Shown: piece after piece, positions 35,768-44,771 of the stretch
Position numbering within the stretch: position 1 is the stretch's first letter
Layout: every line of letters starts with the position of its first letter
Assembly (NCBI GenBank): GCA_034926635.1
Contig: JAYFQX010000013.1
Coordinates: 1-64,000, forward strand
Origin: Christensenella sp034926635
GTDB lineage: Bacteria; Bacillota; Clostridia; Christensenellales; Christensenellaceae
DNA: 64,000 bases
Direction: 5' to 3'
Program-made: the position numbers and the translations under genes
Notes under the pieces: generated by a model
What the model saw: the letters and a program-made list of their open reading frames with translations, nothing else
Databases searched by the model: none
Told to the model about the DNA's origin: nothing

Positions 35768-35813
35768 AAAAAAACCTTTTGGCGCAACGCAAAAAGGCAT
35801 AAAACTGCCTTTT
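35768..35813 (-). promoter_or_regulatory. Riboswitch expression platform: terminator and alternative hairpin
   Basis: On the minus strand CCTTTT (about 35792-35797) can pair with AAAAGG at 35775-35780 to give a terminator with seven T behind it (35768-35774). The same CCTTTT can instead pair with AAAAGGCA at 35805-35812 to form AAAAGGCA-GTTTTA-TGCCTTTT. The two stems exclude each other, the normal layout for a transcription-attenuating riboswitch. The start codon of the binding protein is 60 bases further on. Confidence 0.7.
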
Positions 35814-35841
35814 CTTCCCGCCGAAGAAAAAACGAATGAAT

Positions 35842-35995
35842 TATGGCAGGTTTTCCGGCTCGATTTCATTGCTGTTTGCGCGCCTTCCCGCATTTCTGCA
35901 GTGGCATATTTGCACAAACGCTCCGTCATACGGCAGCGGTGGGCTGCGGCAGCATATACCTTCCCTTTTATCCGGCATTCGCCGGCACCATAAGT
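35842..35995 (-). ncRNA. Cobalamin riboswitch
   Basis: The minus strand contains the B12 box, AGCCGGAAAACCTGCC (about 35845-35860), matching the consensus AGCCAGGAGACCTGCC closely. Upstream of it are GCCACTG and GGGAAGG (about 35886-35912), and further 5' GGTGCCGG with AAAAGGGAAGGT (about 35960-35993), the other conserved blocks of the class. Distances are right for the four-way core. It controls the three-gene transporter, whose expression should fall when adenosylcobalamin or a similar corrinoid is abundant. The 5' boundary is approximate. Confidence 0.92.
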
Positions 35996-36089
35996 CAATG
36001 TGTTTTCTATTTCGTACCTTATCTTATCATACGGCTGATAGGAATACAATGAAACTTCTTTTTCGTTTTCAAAAAAATTTAATTTGCTA

Positions 36090-36118
36090 TTGCATAATTA
36101 TTCATAAAGATGTATAAT
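36090..36118 (+). promoter_or_regulatory. argC promoter with a probable ARG box
   Basis: TTGCAT at 36090-36095 and TATAAT at 36113-36118 are 17 bases apart, and an AAAGGAG site follows before the argC ATG. Overlapping the -35 box, TGCATAATTATTCA (36091-36104) differs in one base from the ArgR/AhrC half-site pattern TGAAT-N4-ATTCA. A weaker second copy (TGTATAATTATAAA) covers the -10 box. Arginine-dependent repression is therefore likely. Confidence 0.65.
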
Positions 36119-36150
36119 TATAAATAATTTAATCAAAGGAGTTATGAGTT

Positions 36151-37191
36151 ATGATTCATGTAAGTGTTATCGGCGCAACGGGATATGTCGGAGCGGAGCT
36201 TCTCCGCCTTTTGGAACAGCACCCCTGCGTCGTTATCAATAAAGCGATATCCAAAAGTTTTGCAGGTCAAAATGTATCCGAAATCTATTCCAATTTTATT
36301 CCGATGGACCCCATTACTTTAGAATCACTGGAAATAGAGAAAATCGCCGCTGTTTCCGATTATGCATTTTTATGCCTGCCTCACGGTCAATCCCTGCAAG
36401 TTGCGCCCCAACTTTTAAAAGCCGGTATCCGCGTGATTGACCTTTCCGGTGATTTCCGTTATAACGACACTGCCATTTATGAGCAATGGTATTCCATCGC
36501 GCATACCGCCAAGAAAGAAAACGAGCAGGCGGTATATGGACTGCCGGAGTTTTTCAAAGAAAAAATCACTACTGCCGACTTCACGGCGAACCCCGGCTGC
36601 TATACCACAACCAGCATTCTTGCACTGGCTCCCTTGCTGAGGGAAGGTCTTATTAACGCAGAGGGAATTATTATTGATGCAAAATCCGGCGTAACCGGCG
36701 CGGGACGTAAAGAAAAACTGGCGTTTTCCTATTGCGAAACAGCGGATAACTTTAAGGCGTATTCCGTGGTCATGCACCGGCATACTTCCGAAATAGAAGA
36801 GCAGCTTTCCGCGATTTCCGGAAAAGATATTACATTATTATTTACGCCGCACCTGCTTCCGGTCAAACGCGGGATTCTGGCGACCATCTATGCCGATCTT
36901 TCCCCTGGCGCGAGCGCGGAGGCGATCAGCGCGGCTTATGCGGCATGCTATCAAAACAAACCCTTTACGCACGTCTTACCTAAGGGCAAGCTTCCCGAAC
37001 TCAAATATGTTGTCGGGTCCAATCACTGCATGATCGGCTTTGATCTTTCGGAACGAACAGGCAAAATTATCATTGTCTCATGCACGGATAATCTGTTAAA
37101 AGGTGCGGCAGGACAAGCGTTACAAAACTTCAACATCATGAACGGGCTTGCCGAAACAACCGGGCTTCCTCAGGTGGCATGGTATCTTTGA
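36151..37191 (+). CDS. argC: N-acetyl-gamma-glutamyl-phosphate reductase
   Basis: A 346-residue enzyme of arginine synthesis that reduces N-acetylglutamyl phosphate to the semialdehyde with NADPH. The dinucleotide loop SVIGATGYVGAELLRLLEQHP is at the N terminus. ANPGCYTTTSILAL near 147-160 carries the catalytic cysteine, and the substrate region VVMHRHTSEIEEQL follows at about 208. Length and motifs are normal. AAAGGAG lies nine bases before the start. argB follows after 120 bases; argJ, which often stands between them, is absent. Confidence 0.96.
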   Translation: MIHVSVIGATGYVGAELLRLLEQHPCVVINKAISKSFAGQNVSEIYSNFIPMDPITLESLEIEKIAAVSDYAFLCLPHGQSLQVAPQLLKAGIRVIDLSGDFRYNDTAIYEQWYSIAHTAKKENEQAVYGLPEFFKEKITTADFTANPGCYTTTSILALAPLLREGLINAEGIIIDAKSGVTGAGRKEKLAFSYCETADNFKAYSVVMHRHTSEIEEQLSAISGKDITLLFTPHLLPVKRGILATIYADLSPGASAEAISAAYAACYQNKPFTHVLPKGKLPELKYVVGSNHCMIGFDLSERTGKIIIVSCTDNLLKGAAGQALQNFNIMNGLAETTGLPQVAWYL

Positions 37192-37311
37192 TATCAACTT
37201 ACCGCGCTTGCTCTGCGCGCAATGTATATTTTTGTTTACAAAATAATCTGTTTTCATTGCGGCGCAGCGAATAAGAAATAATATCAGGAATCAAGGAAGG
37301 AAAATAGAGCA

Positions 37312-38190
37312 ATGAACGAAGAAAAAATGGATCAATACTTAAACCGCGCGCACGTTCTCGTGGAAGCGCTTCCCTATATTCAGCGGTTGTTTGGTAAAAC
37401 CATCGTCATCAAATACGGCGGTGCTGCTATGCTGAACGAAGATCTTACCCAAAAAATTCTCCAGGATATTACCTTGCTGAAATTTGTAGGTATGAATCCG
37501 ATTTTAGTTCACGGCGGCGGTCCTGACATCAACCATATGCTAAGTGCGCTTGATATCAAGCCAAAATTTATCGACGGACTGCGTGTAACGGATGACGCCA
37601 CCATGGAAGTGGTACAAATGGTATTGGCAGGAAAGATCAACAAAGAAATTGTTGCGAAATTAAACGGTATGGGTGCATCGGCCATCGGTTTATGCGGCAT
37701 AGATGGCAACATTATTAAAGCTGTTAAGGCGCCTCCCAAAAATGGAATTGATCTCGGTAATGTCGGAAAGATCACAGATATTAATACAACGTTACTGAAA
37801 ACTTTGGCGCACGACCAATATATTCCCGTAATCGCACCGGTAGGGACAGGAGATCATGGCGAAAGCTATAACATCAACGCCGACACCGTTGCCGGTGCTA
37901 TCGCAACTGCGTTGCAAGCAGAAAAATTGATTTTCCTTACCGATACCGACGGTATTCGCACCAATGAAAACGATCCGGAATCTCTCTTGTACGTCGCTTC
38001 CAAAACGGATATACTCAATATGATCGACGAAGAGAAGATAACCGGCGGCATGCTGCCCAAAGTAAACGGCTGCCTGAGCGCCATTGAAAACGGCGTCAAG
38101 CGTGCGCATATCTTAAACGGCACCATCCCCCACCCGATCATCCTGGAAATTTTTACCGATTCCGGGATTGGCACCATGGTAACAGGCTAA
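37312..38190 (+). CDS. argB: Acetylglutamate kinase
   Basis: A 292-residue amino acid kinase phosphorylating N-acetylglutamate. The nucleotide and substrate motifs are IKYGGAAM near 32, LVHGGGPDI near 64, and FLTDTDGIR near 205. The basic, helical N terminus MDQYLNRAHVLVEALPYIQ is like that of arginine-inhibited, hexameric forms, so feedback inhibition is likely. argD starts 15 bases after its stop with its own AGGAG, so the two are co-transcribed. Confidence 0.97.
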   Translation: MNEEKMDQYLNRAHVLVEALPYIQRLFGKTIVIKYGGAAMLNEDLTQKILQDITLLKFVGMNPILVHGGGPDINHMLSALDIKPKFIDGLRVTDDATMEVVQMVLAGKINKEIVAKLNGMGASAIGLCGIDGNIIKAVKAPPKNGIDLGNVGKITDINTTLLKTLAHDQYIPVIAPVGTGDHGESYNINADTVAGAIATALQAEKLIFLTDTDGIRTNENDPESLLYVASKTDILNMIDEEKITGGMLPKVNGCLSAIENGVKRAHILNGTIPHPIILEIFTDSGIGTMVTG

Positions 38191-38205
38191 AAAAGGAGCT
38201 TTCTG

Positions 38206-39396
38206 ATGACTTACGATGAATTAAAACAATTGGATCAGCAATATTATATGAATGTATTCGGGAATCGCCTTTCTGTCGTATTCACCAAAGGCGAAGGCGC
38301 ATGCCTTTATGATGATGCCGGAAAAGAATATATTGATTTTCTGGCGGGGATCGCGGTGAATGGTCTCGGGTATTCCGACAAAGGCTTTCAGTCAGCGCTC
38401 AAGGAACAGGTCGACAGCCTTATCCATACCTGTAATTATTTCTATAATGAACCGCAGGCAAAACTAGCGCAGCTTCTATGCAAAAAAACCGGTTTTTCGC
38501 GTGTTTTTTTTGGCAACAGCGGTGCAGAGGCAAACGAATGCGCAATCAAGCTCGCCAAAAAGTACGCTTTTGAAAAAGGTAAAAATTCCGCAAAATTCCT
38601 TACGCTGAAAAACAGCTTTCACGGACGCACACTGGCCACGCTTTCCGCAACTGGACAGGATAAATTCCATGTTCCTTTTCAGCCGATGACATATGAGTTT
38701 ACTAACGTCATCGCAAACGATAAAGAGGCAATAAAAAAGTACCTCACATCCGATATTTGTGGTATAATATTGGAGGTCATTCAGGGCGAAGGCGGTGTTT
38801 TGCCGCTGGAGCAGGAATTTGTACAGGAAATCCGTGCACTGTGTGATCAAAACGATGTACTTATGATTATCGACGAAGTACAAACCGGCATGGGACGCAC
38901 CGGGAAATTGTTGGCACAGGAACACTATGGCGTCAAAGCCGATATCACTACGCTCGCAAAGGCTCTCGGGAACGGCATACCGATTGGCGCATGCCTCGCA
39001 AACGAAAAAGCGGCAAGCGCTTTTTATCCGGGCGATCATGGCTCTACCTTCGGCGGCAATCCACTCGCCTGTGCGGCTGGGTTGTATGTAACGCAAAAGC
39101 TGGACGAAGCAATGCTTACGGCAATTGCAGGAATCGGCGCTTATTTCAAAAAGGAGCTTATCCAATTGATGAAGGAGTTACCTGACAAAATAATCGATGT
39201 TCGCGGAGAAGGCTTGCTGCTTGGTGCCGAGCTTTCGACGGCAGCTGACGCACATGCCATGCAAAAACAGTTGCTTGACATTGGATTTGTCATTGGTACT
39301 GCCGGCGCTAATACGCTTCGGTTCGCTCCCCCATTTATCATCATGCAAAAGCAAGTCGACTCGCTTGTCGGCGCGTTACACCGTTTATTGCAATAA
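38206..39396 (+). CDS. argD: Acetylornithine aminotransferase
   Basis: A 396-residue class III, PLP-dependent transaminase that makes N-acetylornithine. Marks include NSGAEANECAIKLAKKY near 104, NSFHGRTLATLSATGQ near 137, EVIQGEGGV near 190, IDEVQTGMGRTGKL near 222 and the PLP lysine in TTLAKALGNGIPIGACLA near 250. It follows argB closely and is closed by a terminator. Step five of the pathway, removal of the acetyl group, would need argJ or argE elsewhere. Confidence 0.96.
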   Translation: MTYDELKQLDQQYYMNVFGNRLSVVFTKGEGACLYDDAGKEYIDFLAGIAVNGLGYSDKGFQSALKEQVDSLIHTCNYFYNEPQAKLAQLLCKKTGFSRVFFGNSGAEANECAIKLAKKYAFEKGKNSAKFLTLKNSFHGRTLATLSATGQDKFHVPFQPMTYEFTNVIANDKEAIKKYLTSDICGIILEVIQGEGGVLPLEQEFVQEIRALCDQNDVLMIIDEVQTGMGRTGKLLAQEHYGVKADITTLAKALGNGIPIGACLANEKAASAFYPGDHGSTFGGNPLACAAGLYVTQKLDEAMLTAIAGIGAYFKKELIQLMKELPDKIIDVRGEGLLLGAELSTAADAHAMQKQLLDIGFVIGTAGANTLRFAPPFIIMQKQVDSLVGALHRLLQ

Positions 39397-39402
39397 GCGT
39401 CA

Positions 39403-39432
39403 AAACAGACACTGAGTTGTCTGTTTTTTTTA
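39403..39432 (+). terminator. Terminator between argD and carB
   Basis: AACAGACA and TGTCTGTT arms, followed by a run of T, begin seven bases after the argD stop. A second small hairpin, GGGGC/GCCCC, lies at about 39442-39458. carB must therefore have its own promoter, which I could not place firmly. Confidence 0.8.
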
Positions 39433-39513
39433 GAAGAAAACCGGGGCAAGAAAGGCCCCTTAAGGATAACAAACAAAAAATTTATGATATATTAAAGCGG
39501 AGGGATCACCTAA

Positions 39514-42500
39514 ATGCCAAAAATTACGGATATTCAAAAAATACTCGTTATCGGTTCCGGCCCCATCATCATCGGGCAGGCGGCAGAGTTTGACTACAGC
39601 GGGACGCAGGCATGCAAAGCGCTCAAAGAAGAAGGCTATGAAGTTGTTCTCATTAACTCTAACCCCGCCACCATTATGACAGACTTAGGCATGGCGGATA
39701 AAGTCTACATTGAACCGATCACGCTGGATACGGTCATCAAAATTCTGAAAAAGGAAAAACCGCAGGGTATCATCGCCACGCTGGGCGGTCAAACCGGTCT
39801 CAATATGGCGATCGAACTCGATGAATGCGGGATTCTTCCGAAGCTCGGGATACGTCTTCTTGGCACACAGCTTGCATCAATCCGTCATGCGGAAGATCGC
39901 GAACTTTTTAAAGATCTGATGATCAAAACCGGACAAAAAACAACGCATTCCACTATCGTTACTTCCCTTGAAGAGGCGGAGGCCTTTTCCCACGAATGCC
40001 CTTTCCCGCTGATTGTCCGCCCCGCCTATACCCTTGGCGGCACAGGCGGCGGTACAGCGCATAATATGGAAGAGCTTCTTGACATCACGGCACGCGGGCT
40101 GAAAATGAGCCTCATTCACCAGGTCTTGCTGGAACAAAGTGTCGCGGGATGGAAAGAAATCGAATATGAAGTGATTCGTGATAATGCGGACAACTGCATT
40201 ATTGTCTGCAACATGGAAAATATCGACCCGGTGGGCATCCATACGGGCGACAGTATCGTTGTCGCGCCCTCTCAGACGCTTTCGGATAAAGAGTATCAAC
40301 TGCTGCGCACTTCCGCGCTGAAGATTATCCGTGCGCTTGACATCCGTGGCGGATGCAATATCCAGTATGCCCTTGACCCGGATTCCTACGATTATGTAGT
40401 CATCGAAGTAAATCCCCGTGTATCGCGGTCGTCCGCGCTTGCCTCCAAAGCCACGGGTTACCCCATCGCCCGCGTCGCCGCAAAAATTGCAGTGGGATAT
40501 AATTTAGATGAAATTAAAAACTCGGTAACGGGCAAAACCTATGCCTGCTTTGAGCCTGCGCTTGACTATGTTGTTACCAAAGTCCCTCGCTGGCCGTTTG
40601 ATAAATTTACCGGTGCTGACCGTTCGCTTGGAACACAGATGAAAGCGACTGGCGAAGTAATGGCTATCGGTCGAAATATCGAAGAATCGCTTTTAAAAGC
40701 CATTGACTGTTTGGATGTTAAACTGAATTATAACCTCGGCATGAAAAACATCGATGACTGGACGCTCAAAGAACTGGACGCATCTCTTCAAAATCCGGAT
40801 GACGAACGAATCTTCGTTTTGTCTAAGGCGCTTGAACGCGGTTATTCCGTAGAAAAGCTGCACGAGATCACGGGGATCGATGAATTTTTTATCAATAAAC
40901 TGAAAAATATCGTAGACCTTTCCAAAAGGCTGCGCAGTTATACCATTGAAGATCTTCCGGGATGGCTTTTGCGGCAGTGTAAAAAGGTCGGGTTCGGTGA
41001 CGGATATATTGCAGACTGTATCGATGCGCATGAATCACAGATCACTTTTATGCGCGGCGCACTCGGCATCCATCCTTCTTTTAAAAAGGTCGATACCTGC
41101 GCAGGCGAGTTTAAAGCCGTCACGCCATATTATTACTCCACTTATGATAACGAAGACGAAGTGGAACGTACCGACAAAAAGAAAGTTATCGTGCTTGGCT
41201 CCGGCCCGATCCGTATCGGTCAGGGAATCGAGTTTGATTATTGTTCCGTGCATTCGGTCAATACGCTCAAGGAAATGGGATATGAATCCATCATCATCAA
41301 TTCCAACCCGGAAACTGTTTCCACCGATTTCGATACCTCGGACAAATTATATTTTGAGCCTCTGACCAAAGAATGCGTGCTTGATATTATTGACAAAGAA
41401 AAACCGGAAGGTGTCATTGTGCAATTTGGCGGTCAGACTGCCATTAACCTGGCACAGCCGATTTCTTATACGGGCAAACGCGTACTGGGCACAACCGTGG
41501 AGGATATCGACCGCGCCGAAGACCGTGATAAATTCCTTCATGTGCTGCAGCAGCTTGATATTCCCCTGCCGAAAGGCGATACTACCTTCTCGCTGAAACA
41601 TGCTCTGGAAGCAGCGGCAGACATCGGATATCCCGTATTGGTCCGTCCCTCCTATGTATTGGGCGGACGCGCTATGGAAATCGTATATAACGATGCGGAA
41701 CTCAAGGAATATATGACAATGGCAGCAGAAGTATCTCCTGATAAACCCGTGCTGATCGATAAATACGTCGTGGGTAAGGAAATCGAACTGGACGCTGTAT
41801 GCGACGGTGAGGATGTCCTTGTCGTCGGTATCATGGAACATCTGGAACGCGCGGGCGTACACTCCGGCGATAGTTTTGCCGTCTACCCCACACAGTCTAT
41901 TCCCAAAGCTGCCAAACAAAAAGTAGCGGAATACGGCATCGCGCTCGGACGCGCCCTGAACATCAAAGGCTTGTTCAACATCCAGTTTGTTATGGATCAG
42001 GAGGAAAACGTATATGTTATCGAAGTGAATCCACGTGCCAGCCGTACCGTTCCGATTCTCTCCAAGGTGACGGGCGTAAACATGGTAAAGCTTGCGACAC
42101 ATGTCATGATGGGGGAAAGCCTAAAAGATATGGGCTATGAGACCGGCGTACACAAAGAATCCCGGTTAATTACCGTCAAAGCTCCGGTTTTCTCTTTCAG
42201 CAAACTTGCAACTGTTGATACCTTCCTCGGCCCAGAAATGAAATCGACCGGTGAAGTCATGGGAACCGACCGTACGTTTATCAAAGCTCTCAAAAAGGCC
42301 TTCCTTGCTTCAGGCAGCAGTATCCCCTCAAAAGAAGGCAAAATACTCGTCAGTGTTGCAAACCGCGATAAAGCGGAAGCGCTGGGCGTCGCGGAAATCA
42401 TGCGCGATTGCGGCTTTACACTGTGTGCCACGCCCGGAACGTATCAATATTTTAAAGAAAACGGTTTGGAGACCGAGCTCGTCCCAAACGAAGATGTCTT

Positions 42501-42708
42501 GAACCGCATCAAGGACGGCAGTTTTTCGTTGATCGTCAACACCCCAACGCGCGGCAAACAAAAAACGCGCAGCGGATTTGCACTGCGCAGGACGGCAGTC
42601 AGTTTTAATGTTCCCTGCATTACCTCCATGGATACCGTAAATTCCATGCTGAAGGTCATGCAGTCGGATGACAAGCTGAGCGTGATTCCTCTCAGTGAAT
42701 ATAAATAA
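39514..42708 (+). CDS. carB: Carbamoyl-phosphate synthase large subunit
   Basis: A 1064-residue protein of normal length that makes carbamoyl phosphate from ammonia, bicarbonate and two ATP. The two homologous halves are clear: LVIGSGPIIIGQAAEFDYSG at 12 and its counterpart VLGSGPIRIGQGIEFDYCS near 563; YTLGGTGGGTA near 170 and YVLGGRAMEIV near 715. The allosteric MGS-like domain covers about 935-1064. The glutaminase subunit carA is not next to it. Its position behind argCBD suggests the arginine branch, but it may also feed pyrimidine synthesis. GGAGGG precedes the ATG. Confidence 0.97.
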   Translation: MPKITDIQKILVIGSGPIIIGQAAEFDYSGTQACKALKEEGYEVVLINSNPATIMTDLGMADKVYIEPITLDTVIKILKKEKPQGIIATLGGQTGLNMAIELDECGILPKLGIRLLGTQLASIRHAEDRELFKDLMIKTGQKTTHSTIVTSLEEAEAFSHECPFPLIVRPAYTLGGTGGGTAHNMEELLDITARGLKMSLIHQVLLEQSVAGWKEIEYEVIRDNADNCIIVCNMENIDPVGIHTGDSIVVAPSQTLSDKEYQLLRTSALKIIRALDIRGGCNIQYALDPDSYDYVVIEVNPRVSRSSALASKATGYPIARVAAKIAVGYNLDEIKNSVTGKTYACFEPALDYVVTKVPRWPFDKFTGADRSLGTQMKATGEVMAIGRNIEESLLKAIDCLDVKLNYNLGMKNIDDWTLKELDASLQNPDDERIFVLSKALERGYSVEKLHEITGIDEFFINKLKNIVDLSKRLRSYTIEDLPGWLLRQCKKVGFGDGYIADCIDAHESQITFMRGALGIHPSFKKVDTCAGEFKAVTPYYYSTYDNEDEVERTDKKKVIVLGSGPIRIGQGIEFDYCSVHSVNTLKEMGYESIIINSNPETVSTDFDTSDKLYFEPLTKECVLDIIDKEKPEGVIVQFGGQTAINLAQPISYTGKRVLGTTVEDIDRAEDRDKFLHVLQQLDIPLPKGDTTFSLKHALEAAADIGYPVLVRPSYVLGGRAMEIVYNDAELKEYMTMAAEVSPDKPVLIDKYVVGKEIELDAVCDGEDVLVVGIMEHLERAGVHSGDSFAVYPTQSIPKAAKQKVAEYGIALGRALNIKGLFNIQFVMDQEENVYVIEVNPRASRTVPILSKVTGVNMVKLATHVMMGESLKDMGYETGVHKESRLITVKAPVFSFSKLATVDTFLGPEMKSTGEVMGTDRTFIKALKKAFLASGSSIPSKEGKILVSVANRDKAEALGVAEIMRDCGFTLCATPGTYQYFKENGLETELVPNEDVLNRIKDGSFSLIVNTPTRGKQKTRSGFALRRTAVSFNVPCITSMDTVNSMLKVMQSDDKLSVIPLSEYK

Positions 42709-42722
42709 GGGGGCGGTATAAT

Positions 42723-43250
42723 ATGATGGATCAAATTACACTTGTTCGCGCCAAGGATAGCGATGCGCCGGAAGTTCTCACCATTACCAAACGCGCATTT
42801 GACTTGTATGCAAAGGAAATCCGCAAGCGTGAGAGTGTTGCAGCGCTCTACGAAACACTGGACGACGTACTTTCGGATATCCACAGAAAAAATGTGTATG
42901 TCGCGCGTATCGACGATGAGATGGTGGGAAGCGTACGTTTCGAGCTTCTTACCGAAGGAATCGCTTATCTGAGCAGGTTTTCAATTGACCCGGAAGCGCA
43001 AAATCTTGGGTTGGGCGGTCTGTTGCTTGAAAAGGTTCGTATTGAATGCCTTTCTATGGGCGTGCGTGCCATTACGCTGCATACCGCGTCAAAGATGCGT
43101 TCTACTGTTGCATTTTATTTGAAAAACGGCTATTATATTCATTCTATCTCACGGGATAGCGATTATATCCGCGCATTGATGGTGAATGAAATCTGTGAAA
43201 TGGATGAAATGTTCGATTACGAATCTGTTTGTGCAGCTGCCAAACATTAA
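42723..43250 (+). CDS. GNAT-family N-acetyltransferase
   Basis: A 175-residue acetyltransferase. The acetyl-CoA loop QNLGLGGLLLEKVRIECLSMG is near 97-117, preceded by the strand AYLSRFSIDPEA and followed by LHTASKMRSTVAFYLKNGYY. The substrate is unknown. It begins 14 bases after carB with a GGGGGCGG stretch in between, so it belongs to the carB transcript. Given that no argA or argJ is visible, a role as N-acetylglutamate synthase is conceivable but unproven; ordinary GNATs are very common and the C-terminal tail is not diagnostic. Confidence 0.8.
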   Translation: MMDQITLVRAKDSDAPEVLTITKRAFDLYAKEIRKRESVAALYETLDDVLSDIHRKNVYVARIDDEMVGSVRFELLTEGIAYLSRFSIDPEAQNLGLGGLLLEKVRIECLSMGVRAITLHTASKMRSTVAFYLKNGYYIHSISRDSDYIRALMVNEICEMDEMFDYESVCAAAKH

Positions 43251-43392
43251 GTTTTACACGTAGCGGACGATTTGCCTAATTGCCCCCTGCGTCATGCAGT
43301 AACACTCAGGCATTTAATTACTGTATTGTTTATACGTTTTCTATCTCGTTTAAAAATACGGGAAAACAATAAGAAAAGCGGAGGAAACTTTT

Positions 43393-43662
43393 ATGATTTC
43401 ATTGATTTTTGGTCTGATTGCCCTGTTATGTGATATCCTGTCCTGGATCCCGTCACTCAATTTGGGTTATCTCTCATTTATCGGCTTTGTCCTCGCGATC
43501 GTAGCCGTTGCAACCGGCAGCAAGATCATCAAGGTTGACCCGAAAGATAAAAATGCGCGCGCCGGGAAAGCGATCGGTACGGTTTGCATTGTCCTTGCTG
43601 TGCTGGCAGTACTCTTTACCTTTGTATTAATTCCGCTCGGCATTATTGCATTGGTATCTTAA
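43393..43662 (+). CDS. Small two- or three-helix membrane protein
   Basis: An 89-residue protein with hydrophobic stretches at about 1-15, 28-42 and 65-88 and a basic loop (GSKIIKVDPKDKNARAGKAIG) between them. GGAGG lies eight bases before the ATG. It resembles the DUF4190-type family of small membrane proteins, and it is a clear paralogue of the gene at 62955-63227: both share GLI, LSxIP, LAIVA, GSK, KxxPxD and AGKxIG in register. Function unknown. The 142 bases before it hold no gene. Confidence 0.7.
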   Translation: MISLIFGLIALLCDILSWIPSLNLGYLSFIGFVLAIVAVATGSKIIKVDPKDKNARAGKAIGTVCIVLAVLAVLFTFVLIPLGIIALVS

Positions 43663-43680
43663 AGAACAGACGCAATTATA

Positions 43681-43718
43681 TTTCCGGCATTTTCCAATGA
43701 GGATGCCGGATTTTTAAT
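43681..43718 (+). terminator. Terminator after the small membrane protein
   Basis: CCGGCAT and ATGCCGG arms around a 12-base loop, then ATTTTTAATT, about 20 bases past the stop. Confidence 0.8.
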
Positions 43719-43803
43719 TGTTATGATAATACCACACAACGTTTCAAGTAGATTATTTAACAAATAAGATGGCCGTAAGCTCTGCGGCATTACTTTGTAT
43801 CTC

Positions 43804-43851
43804 AAAAAAGCCTTTGCTCTGCGTGTACTACGCAAGGCAAAGGCTTTTTAT
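43804..43851 (-). terminator. Terminator after the SIMPL-domain gene
   Basis: AAAAAGCCTTTG and CAAAGGCTTTTT arms enclose a second stem TGCGT/ACGCA. It lies 17 bases past the stop and has long T-runs in the minus direction. Confidence 0.82.
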
Positions 43852-43867
43852 ATAATAGTTTGTCACA

Positions 43868-44623
43868 TCAATCGATCACATAAGTTCCTGAAACACTGGC
43901 GGTAATCTCGATTTCCTGTGGTACAACAGTTGTCTGCGCCGTGGAATCAGCCGCCATTGCAGTATTATCTGCATACATCACACCGTAATCGGCCCCTGTC
44001 TCTGTAATAGAAAGCGGACGCACAATGGTATATCCTCCCGCCATCGCCACGGTTTGCGCTTTGGTTCCAACCGACTCCATCGCCTGAGACAATGCCTTGA
44101 TATATTCCGTTTCCCTGTCAGCCACATCAAATGATAAACCATAAGAAGCGTTTGCACCAGCGGCCAGCGCTGCGTCGATCACCGCCCCCACACGATTGAC
44201 ATCACGGACTGTAATGCGGTAGGAATGTTCCATCACCGTCTCCTCCGGGTTCTCATAATCCTCATAGACATTAATGCTTGCAGTCTCTATATCCTCCTGC
44301 GTAACACCCTGTTCTTGTATTGCCGCTAAAAAAGCATCCGAGATCTTTGCATTTTCCTGCTGTGCTTTTTCTGCGGTAGCTCCTTTTGTGGATACGCCGA
44401 TCGTGATATAGGCAATATCAGGCGATACTTTCACCGTTTCCGTAGCACTCACCGTAAGAGTACTTTCGCCGCCCTTTTCATTATCTTGCGTCGTCTGCAC
44501 CGTATCTGCCGATGGGGAAGCCTCAATAATTTCAATATCTCCCGAACCGGCGCTCGTGCATCCTATTGCTGTCGCACAAAAAATGAAAGCCATTACAACC
44601 GCTATCATCAATTTCTTTTTCAT
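43868..44623 (-). CDS. SIMPL-domain (DUF541/YggE-like) lipoprotein
   Basis: A 251-residue protein from the ATG at 44623, which has AGGAGG six bases upstream. The signal MKKKLMIAVVMAFIFC ends in a lipobox-like AIGC. The mature part has the SIMPL features: LTVSATETVKVSPDIAYITIGVSTKGATAEKAQQENA near 65, then YRITVRDVNRVGAVIDAALAAGAN near 145. These proteins lie at the cell surface, and in enteric bacteria a relative eases oxidative stress; the mechanism is unknown. A Thr/Ala-rich segment with MYADNTAMAADSTAQTT interrupts the C-terminal part. Transcribed alone between two terminators. Confidence 0.85.
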   Translation of the reverse strand: MKKKLMIAVVMAFIFCATAIGCTSAGSGDIEIIEASPSADTVQTTQDNEKGGESTLTVSATETVKVSPDIAYITIGVSTKGATAEKAQQENAKISDAFLAAIQEQGVTQEDIETASINVYEDYENPEETVMEHSYRITVRDVNRVGAVIDAALAAGANASYGLSFDVADRETEYIKALSQAMESVGTKAQTVAMAGGYTIVRPLSITETGADYGVMYADNTAMAADSTAQTTVVPQEIEITASVSGTYVID

Positions 44624-44708
44624 AATTTCCCTCCTGTTTGATACGTTCTCGAATATAAGACGTCTGAAAGAAAATTTTTGTTCCATAAAACATAACTTTC
44701 TTTTTACA

Positions 44709-44755
44709 ATAGAACGACCCTGAAACACTTTGGTTTCAGGGTCGTTTTTTTATTC
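44709..44755. terminator. Terminator at the end of the DeoR/ATPase/oxidoreductase unit
   Basis: ACGACCCTGAAAC and GTTTCAGGGTCGT form a 13-bp perfect stem with a short loop. The longer T-run (T7) is on the plus strand; the minus strand has TTCTATT. It lies 17 bases past the oxidoreductase stop. Confidence 0.82.
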
Positions 44756-44771
44756 AGTCAATTATTTGATT

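Noticed and set aside
41347..42102. 251-residue minus-strand frame inside carB
   Set aside because: carB is intact through this region, and the frame has no start signal or motif.
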